A DNA stretch of 64,000 nt from an uncultured Clostridia bacterium (GTDB taxonomy: Bacteria; Bacillota; Clostridia; Christensenellales; UBA3700), in the NCBI GenBank assembly GCA_947037025.1, contig CAMQSU010000004.1, positions 22,765-86,764 on the forward strand, written 5' to 3'. The position numbers and the translations under genes were made by a program. This document shows, one piece after another, positions 58,863-64,000 of the stretch. The notes under the pieces were generated by a model. It did not search any database, was not told the origin of the DNA, and saw nothing but the letters and a program-made list of their open reading frames with translations. Numbering within the stretch: position 1 is the stretch's first letter; every line of letters begins with the position of its first letter.

Positions 58863-59028
58863 AAGTTATTATGCATATGTCACGCACTGTAATTGTTGTT
58901 TTGATGAATTTTCATTATAACTAAGCAGTGAGTAAAGCAGCAAGTGAGATTTACTTAAGGCTGCAGTAAACGCATATCAACCGAAATAATTTAATGGTAT
59001 ATATATACTTTTTAATCAAGGAGGATTA

Positions 59029-60672
59029 ATGGCTAAGCAATTAAAAATAGCGTTCTTAGGTGGCGTAGGTGAGATTGGTAAAAACATGACAGCAATAGAG
59101 TATGGTGATAATATTTTCATCATCGATTGCGGTTCAATGTTTCCAACAAACGAAACTCCAGGTATCGATCTTGTCATACCTGATTTCAACTACGTGCTTG
59201 AAAACAAAGACAAAGTGCGCGCAATTCTGCTAACACATGGACATGAGGATCATATTGGTGGAATGCCGTTTTTATTAAAGGAAATTCCTAATGCTAAGGT
59301 GTACGGCTCTAAGCTGACTCTTGCATTACTTGAGCACAAGCTTACAGAGGGCAGACAGAGGATGCCTAAATGTGTAGCGGTTTCTGATGGTAGCATTGAG
59401 AAAGTAGGTGTGTTTTCTGTAGAATTTATCAAGCAGTCACATTCAATTTCTGGAGCGTTCGCGCTTGCAGTAACTACTCCGGTTGGTAAAATTTTCCACA
59501 CAGGAGATTACAAAATTGACTACACTCCAATCGACGGAGATAGGGCTAACCTTGCTAGGTTTGCATCTTTAGGCGAAGAGGGCGTATTGCTAATGTTGGG
59601 CGAGAGCACAAATATCGAGAAAAATGGTTATTCAATGAGCGAGAGTGCTGTTGGATTAACTTTTGATAAGCTTTTTGCAGAAAATAGTGAGTCAAGACTC
59701 ATCATTGCAACATTTGCAAGTAATGTGCATAGACAGCAACAAATAATTAACATGTGCGAGAAGTACGGTCGTAAGGTTGTATTTAACGGAAGAAGTATGT
59801 TAAAAGTTTCTGACCTTGCAAAGAAAATCGGTGAGATGACTTATAAAGAGGGCACAGTAATTGAGTCTGATGACATGAATAAGCATAATCCTAAAAAGAT
59901 TTGTATTATATCTACTGGATCTCAAGGCGAGCCAATGAGTGCACTTACTCGTATGGCTAGCGGAGATGATAGAATTAGTGTTGGACCTAAAGATGTTATT
60001 ATATTATCATCATCACCAATCCCAGGAAACGAGAAGTTTGTTTATAATGTAATTAACAATTTATATAAACGTGGTGCGAAAGTTATCTACGGCTCTTTAG
60101 GCGACCTACATGTATCTGGTCACGCTTGCAAAGAGGAACTTAAATTGATGTTATCATTAATTAAACCTAAATTCTTTATCCCAGTTCATGGCGAGTACAG
60201 GCACTTAAAACAACATCAAGAGCTTTCTGAAACTTTAGGCATAGATGTTAACAATTCAATGATATGCGAAATCGGCTCTAGAATCGAGGTTAAGCAGGAT
60301 AGACTTGTTAGGCTTGAGAATATTGTTGCAGGTCGCGTTTATGTAGATGGATTTATGGATGTTGATGATGTTGTTCTTCGTGATAGAACGCAGCTATCTA
60401 AAGACGGGTTTGTAGTAGTAATGCTAGGAATTTCTTTAGACCAAAAAACTCTTGCTTCACCGCCAGAGATTATTGCGCGTGGTTTGCAGTTCAGTGAGGA
60501 ACTTATTGAAGAAATGCGCAGCGCTATAATGGAGTTGTTTGACGATTTCACATACCGCGGTTCAGCAGATAGAGGCAGTTTAAAGGCAAAGATTAGGCGT
60601 ATTCTTAATAACACTATCAAGAATAGACTTAAACAGCGTCCAATGATACTTCCAATCATAATGGAAATCTAA
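59029..60672 (+). CDS. Ribonuclease J
   Basis: RNase J is the 5'-exonuclease and endonuclease of Firmicutes mRNA turnover. The 547-residue protein has the metallo-beta-lactamase motif LLTHGHEDHIGG (H70, H72, D74, H75), GDYKIDYTPIDG, and the beta-CASP motifs in LIIATFASNVHRQQQII, VFNGRSM and FIPVHGEYRHLKQH. The C-terminal domain continues to residue 547, full length. RBS AAGGAGG. With RicT encoded divergently next door, RNA-decay functions cluster here. It leads a run toward yrrM-trhP. Confidence 0.96.
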   Translation: MAKQLKIAFLGGVGEIGKNMTAIEYGDNIFIIDCGSMFPTNETPGIDLVIPDFNYVLENKDKVRAILLTHGHEDHIGGMPFLLKEIPNAKVYGSKLTLALLEHKLTEGRQRMPKCVAVSDGSIEKVGVFSVEFIKQSHSISGAFALAVTTPVGKIFHTGDYKIDYTPIDGDRANLARFASLGEEGVLLMLGESTNIEKNGYSMSESAVGLTFDKLFAENSESRLIIATFASNVHRQQQIINMCEKYGRKVVFNGRSMLKVSDLAKKIGEMTYKEGTVIESDDMNKHNPKKICIISTGSQGEPMSALTRMASGDDRISVGPKDVIILSSSPIPGNEKFVYNVINNLYKRGAKVIYGSLGDLHVSGHACKEELKLMLSLIKPKFFIPVHGEYRHLKQHQELSETLGIDVNNSMICEIGSRIEVKQDRLVRLENIVAGRVYVDGFMDVDDVVLRDRTQLSKDGFVVVMLGISLDQKTLASPPEIIARGLQFSEELIEEMRSAIMELFDDFTYRGSADRGSLKAKIRRILNNTIKNRLKQRPMILPIIMEI

Positions 60673-60713
60673 TCATATTCGGCTCTGCGCCTTATAGTGA
60701 AATAGAGGTTATA

Positions 60714-61421
60714 ATGAATAAAGAAGAAAGCTTAGCGTGCAAAAGTGAGTCTATTATTAATAACTCTTACAATAATTTAGGGGTTGCAAATGATGTGGCG
60801 CACAGCATAAAGCTAGGCAATGATGAGCAGTGCAATGCATTTGCGGAGATTGAGAGGAGTGCGCGTGAGCGTTTTATCCCTATAATTCTTGGCGATTCAT
60901 TGGATGAGCTTATTAAACTGATAGAAAAATTGCAGCCAAAGCGAATACTTGAAATAGGTACTGCCATCGGATATAGCGGAAGCATAATGCTGCTAAAGTC
61001 GACAAGTAGTATCCTTGACACGGTTGAGCTACTTGATTATAGACGTGATGAAGCACTTGTCAACTTTGATAAGTTCGGTGTTACTGATAGAGTCAATAGT
61101 TTTCTCGGAGATGCAAGCGAGCTTATACCTGATATGATAGAGGGCAATAAATATGATTTAGTTTTCATTGACGGCCCAAAAAGCAAGTACGGTCAGTACT
61201 TGGATCAGATTGAAGGGAACATTGTAAGCGGCGGATATGTATTTTGTGATAATGTGCATTTTAGAGGGATGGTAATGAATGGTATTCGTCCTCCACATAA
61301 ATTTCGTACAATAATAGTCGGCATGAGAAAGTTTTTAGAGAGAATTAAAGACAGTGCTCGCTATGAGTCAGAGGTTATGAGTAAGGGCGACGGTATTGCA
61401 ATTATAAAGGTGATTAAATGA
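60714..61421 (+). CDS. O-methyltransferase family protein (YrrM/TrmR-like)
   Basis: After a unique polar N-terminus of about 30 residues the 235-residue protein follows family 3 O-methyltransferases: PKRILEIGTAIGYSGSIML (motif I), VFIDGPKSKYGQYLD and GGYVFCDNVHFRGMV. In Bacillus YrrM (TrmR) methylates 5-hydroxyuridine in tRNA and is encoded beside the U32 genes yrrN/yrrO (TrhP). The same pairing here (4-bp ATGA overlap with the U32 gene) supports a role in 5-methoxyuridine formation at tRNA position 34. Confidence 0.9.
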   Translation: MNKEESLACKSESIINNSYNNLGVANDVAHSIKLGNDEQCNAFAEIERSARERFIPIILGDSLDELIKLIEKLQPKRILEIGTAIGYSGSIMLLKSTSSILDTVELLDYRRDEALVNFDKFGVTDRVNSFLGDASELIPDMIEGNKYDLVFIDGPKSKYGQYLDQIEGNIVSGGYVFCDNVHFRGMVMNGIRPPHKFRTIIVGMRKFLERIKDSARYESEVMSKGDGIAIIKVIK

Positions 61422-62632
61422 TAGAATTATTAGCTCCTTGCGGAGATATGAATAAACTGAAAACTGCTATTCACTTCGGTGCGGATGCAGTTTATGTCGG
61501 CGGAAATAATTATGGGCTTAGGCGTGGTGCTAAAAACTTTACTGATGAGCAGCTAAAAGAAGCTGTTGATTATGTGCACGCTCTTGGCAAGAAACTTTAT
61601 GTCACTTGCAATATCGTCGCTCATAACGAGGATTTTAACGGACTAGAGGATTATTTGCGTCATCTTGATAGCATAAAGGTTGATGCAATTATTGTAGCTG
61701 ACCCAGGTATTATCATGATAGCAAGAAAAATTTTGCAGCATACGGAAATCCACCTATCTACTCAAGCTAATGCAACAAATAAGCATTCTGTTAAGTTTTG
61801 GGCGGAGCAAGGTTGTACGCGAATTGTGCTAGCTAGAGAGCTGTCAATTGAAGAAATTACTGACATTAAAAGACATATCGGCGAAGTTGAACTAGAAGCT
61901 TTTGTGCATGGTGCAATGTGTATTGCTCATAGCGGACGATGTTTGCTAAGCAATCATCTGACAAAAAGAGATGGTAATCGTGGTGCGTGCGTTCAAGCGT
62001 GCAGGTGGGAATATCAGATACATGAAGTGAAAAGACCTGCAAGTCCTATGACAATTTCTGAGGACGAGAGAGGTACTTATATAATGAATAGTCGCGACCT
62101 TAACATGATAAAACATGTTGGTGACCTTGCGCGAGCGGGTGTTACATCTTTTAAGGTGGAAGGTCGGATGAAGTCGCAATATTATGTCGGGACAGTCATT
62201 GCAGCATACAGAAAAGCTATTGATGCTTTCAATGATGGCAGAGAAATGCCGACTGAACTTGATCGCGAACTTGTTAAAACATCGCATCGTGATTATACTA
62301 CCGGATTTTACTATGACGGTGAAGATACAGTCAATTTAGATAGTTCTCAGGCGACTTGTGATTATGATTTTATCGCGGAAGTAATTACATATGATGAAGA
62401 AAAGGGCGGTATAATTGTTGAGCAACGCAATAGATTTAAGATAGGCGATACTTTGGAAATTTTATCCGCAGATGAAAAATATTTTAACAGTGAAATTACA
62501 ATTGAAATTATGGCTGATGAGCAAGGCGTGGAGGTAGACGATGCGAAACTTGTTCAGCAAAAGTTATTTATAAAGACTGATTTAAGATTGCAAGAACACG
62601 ATATTTTGCGAAAGAAGGTAGTTGAATGTTAG
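61418..62632 (+). CDS. Peptidase U32-family tRNA hydroxylation protein (TrhP-like)
   Basis: The 404 residues match the U32 family: LLAPCGDMNKLKTAIHFGAD at the start, HLSTQANATN, LAREL, and the signature EAFVHGAMCIAHSGRC with GACVQACRW, plus FKVEGRMKSQYYVGTVI. Despite the name, TrhP-type members are needed for prephenate-dependent 5-hydroxylation of tRNA uridine 34. Coupling to the TrmR-like methyltransferase gene fits one modification pathway. Only one U32 gene is present, whereas Bacillus has two. It overlaps the next gene by seven bases. Confidence 0.9.
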   Translation: MIELLAPCGDMNKLKTAIHFGADAVYVGGNNYGLRRGAKNFTDEQLKEAVDYVHALGKKLYVTCNIVAHNEDFNGLEDYLRHLDSIKVDAIIVADPGIIMIARKILQHTEIHLSTQANATNKHSVKFWAEQGCTRIVLARELSIEEITDIKRHIGEVELEAFVHGAMCIAHSGRCLLSNHLTKRDGNRGACVQACRWEYQIHEVKRPASPMTISEDERGTYIMNSRDLNMIKHVGDLARAGVTSFKVEGRMKSQYYVGTVIAAYRKAIDAFNDGREMPTELDRELVKTSHRDYTTGFYYDGEDTVNLDSSQATCDYDFIAEVITYDEEKGGIIVEQRNRFKIGDTLEILSADEKYFNSEITIEIMADEQGVEVDDAKLVQQKLFIKTDLRLQEHDILRKKVVEC

Positions 62633-63975
62633 AGAAAAAATGTGTACTTTTGCTTTATGGCGAGGGCAGATATGACACGAGCATGGCGGCTATTAAGGAA
62701 TATATAGAATTAGAGCGAACTGATGCATATGTTGTTGCTGTTAGCGATAAGGATTTATATTCATATAATAGATACAAAATAGCATTTTTTATGTATAAAT
62801 TTGGTAGTAGAGCATGTAATTTTGTGAATAGGTTCAGGATAAAATACCATACTTTCAAGTGTAGAATTAAGCTAGGATCTGGTAAGAATAAACCAATCAA
62901 AAAAAGAAAACCACCAGAGGGCGTGATTGCTAAATTCTTTTATACGCTTACGGAAAAACACAGGCGAATCCATAACCTTTTGGTTAGGTATGTGCCTGAT
63001 ATAGTGGTGTGTTCAACGCCAAAGCTTCTTCATGATACAATAACCGCAAAGCATAAAGCAGCAATGCAGAATATTAGTATTGCTGCACTGATCACTGATT
63101 ACAGTCTTGATGCAAGGTTTGTTGACTATAAAGCGAATTATTATTTTGTTCAGAATGATAATATACTAGAGCGGTTAGTATCACATGGCGTGGAAAAACG
63201 CAGAATAAAAGTATCGGGTACTCCGCTTACAAAATCAAGTATTGTCATTCATAATAGGCAGGAAGTTTTAGCCGAAATGGGAATTGAAAATGATTATTAT
63301 AACGTTATTTTGGTTGGTGGACGGTATGGCGGTGAAATAATTAAAAACGCTTTTACCTCTGTTATTGAGATGGACCATAATATGAATATCATTGTTATGG
63401 CAGGTGGAAGTGATGGCTTGGCTAAGTTTGTAAGTATGCTATCTAAAAATAAAAACTGTGAAGGATCTGTGTATGTTGTTGAGGAAGTTAATGATCTTAG
63501 CAAAATATATTCTATAGCAGATATAATGATTACTATGCCGACTGCAAGTACAACTTATGAGGCAACTTATCATAATATCAAAATGATTACATGTAGAGGG
63601 GCGGATGCTATTGAGGAAAATAACTCTCAATATTTAGCGACAAAACAGTTATCATTGCAAGGCAGGAACAACAATGAATTAGTTCAGAGCATGTCAAAAT
63701 ACATGATGGATGAGGAGTTTTGTTATCAGACTTATCTTAAACAGAATGATTACATTATATCAGATTGCGATAAGGTAATTGGCGATATTATTTTGTTGAT
63801 TGCTGATAAAAATCATATTAATCGTAAACTTGCACTACAAAATGAAGATGACAAAAAAGATAGTGATTCAAACATTGAAAAAGTCGAAATGCCAAGTGAT
63901 GCTACAAAGGTTTTAGAACATGTGGAAACAATAGAAAAAGTAGCAGAGCAATCGGATGAAATTCAAGCGGACTAA
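62626..63975 (+). CDS. GT28/MGDG-synthase-like glycosyltransferase
   Basis: The N-terminal part resembles diacylglycerol glucosyltransferases: LLLYGEGRYDTSMAAIKEYI, VRYVPDIVVCSTPKLLHDTI and AALITDYSLDARFVDYKANY. A middle block DYYFVQND-like and IKVSGTPLTKSS match the MGDG_synth to GT28 transition, and ILVGGRYGGE and DIMITMPTASTTYEATYH the nucleotide-sugar domain. It probably adds sugar to a lipid or cell-wall precursor. A basic stretch near 88-95 and an acidic tail of about 40 residues are unusual. It overlaps trhP, an unexpected operon partner. Assignment is by family pattern only. Confidence 0.75.
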   Translation: MLEKKCVLLLYGEGRYDTSMAAIKEYIELERTDAYVVAVSDKDLYSYNRYKIAFFMYKFGSRACNFVNRFRIKYHTFKCRIKLGSGKNKPIKKRKPPEGVIAKFFYTLTEKHRRIHNLLVRYVPDIVVCSTPKLLHDTITAKHKAAMQNISIAALITDYSLDARFVDYKANYYFVQNDNILERLVSHGVEKRRIKVSGTPLTKSSIVIHNRQEVLAEMGIENDYYNVILVGGRYGGEIIKNAFTSVIEMDHNMNIIVMAGGSDGLAKFVSMLSKNKNCEGSVYVVEEVNDLSKIYSIADIMITMPTASTTYEATYHNIKMITCRGADAIEENNSQYLATKQLSLQGRNNNELVQSMSKYMMDEEFCYQTYLKQNDYIISDCDKVIGDIILLIADKNHINRKLALQNEDDKKDSDSNIEKVEMPSDATKVLEHVETIEKVAEQSDEIQAD

Positions 63976-64000
63976 AATGCAAAAACTGCGCAAGAAAAAG

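Larger units (their letters stand above)
58685..59028. other. Divergent promoter region of yaaO operon and RNase J gene
   Basis: 344 bp. A minus-strand promoter (58715-58743) and a plus-strand promoter (58833-58862) are listed. The roughly 165-bp leader of the RNase J gene shows no clear structure. Confidence 0.5.

Noticed and set aside
63977..64000. Start of another gene (ATG at 63977, MQKLRKKK)
   Set aside because: Only eight codons fit in the window and no ribosome binding site precedes the ATG. It may be real, but cannot be supported.

Overview
The window is A+T-rich chromosomal DNA from a low-GC Gram-positive anaerobe, most likely a gut member of the Clostridia. This rests on strong AGGAGG-type ribosome binding sites, sigma-A promoters of TTGACA-17-TATAAT form often with TGn extended -10 boxes, RNase J, RicT (YaaT), YesM/YesN signalling proteins, peptidase U32/TrhP, a lysine riboswitch, and the yaaO-tmk-holB-yaaT-yabB gene order known from Bacillus and clostridia. 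No rRNA, tRNA, CRISPR array, insertion sequence or prophage was recognised.

Region 1-20.8 kb is a carbon-utilisation island for L-fucose. It opens with the end of an iron alcohol dehydrogenase and an aldehyde dehydrogenase, then a small XRE regulator flanked by three copies of a palindrome. Next comes a three-component sensor: an AraC-type response regulator, a YesM-type kinase and a membrane-anchored sugar-binding protein. It is followed by a ribose-type ABC importer whose permease has a roughly 310-residue charged coiled-coil tail. Then follow mutarotase FucU, isomerase FucI, a RhaB-like kinase, lactaldehyde reductase FucO and a two-domain FucA-type aldolase. Together these should import L-fucose and convert it to DHAP plus 1,2-propanediol. 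Hairpins lie in almost every gap of the operon. A malic enzyme closes the region behind a phased A-tract array.

Region 21.4-35.5 kb is mostly housekeeping. The minus-strand asd-dapA-dapB operon sits under a lysine riboswitch. Divergent from it are a membrane protein and methyltransferase pair, Hsp33 with a TPR protein, a YkvI-like transporter, a PgsA-like enzyme with a cysteine-rich tail, ValS and a HAD phosphatase. Region 36-46.9 kb holds two related-looking membrane proteins, a structured non-coding RNA resembling 6S RNA, unknown small proteins, a BspA-type leucine-rich-repeat protein, a TetR regulator, a decayed alpha-L-fucosidase fragment, and a LacZ-type beta-galactosidase. The fucosidase remnant and LacZ suggest past or present foraging on host or milk glycans, matching the fucose pathway.

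Region 47-64 kb contains a flavodoxin-fold reductase, a DUF134 regulator and nadA-nadB-nadC behind a consensus promoter. It also contains uppP, the minus-strand yaaO-tmk-holB-ricT-yabB operon, and divergently RNase J with yrrM, trhP and a GT28-like glycosyltransferase.

All calls come from reading motifs, spacing and structure by eye. No database search was run.
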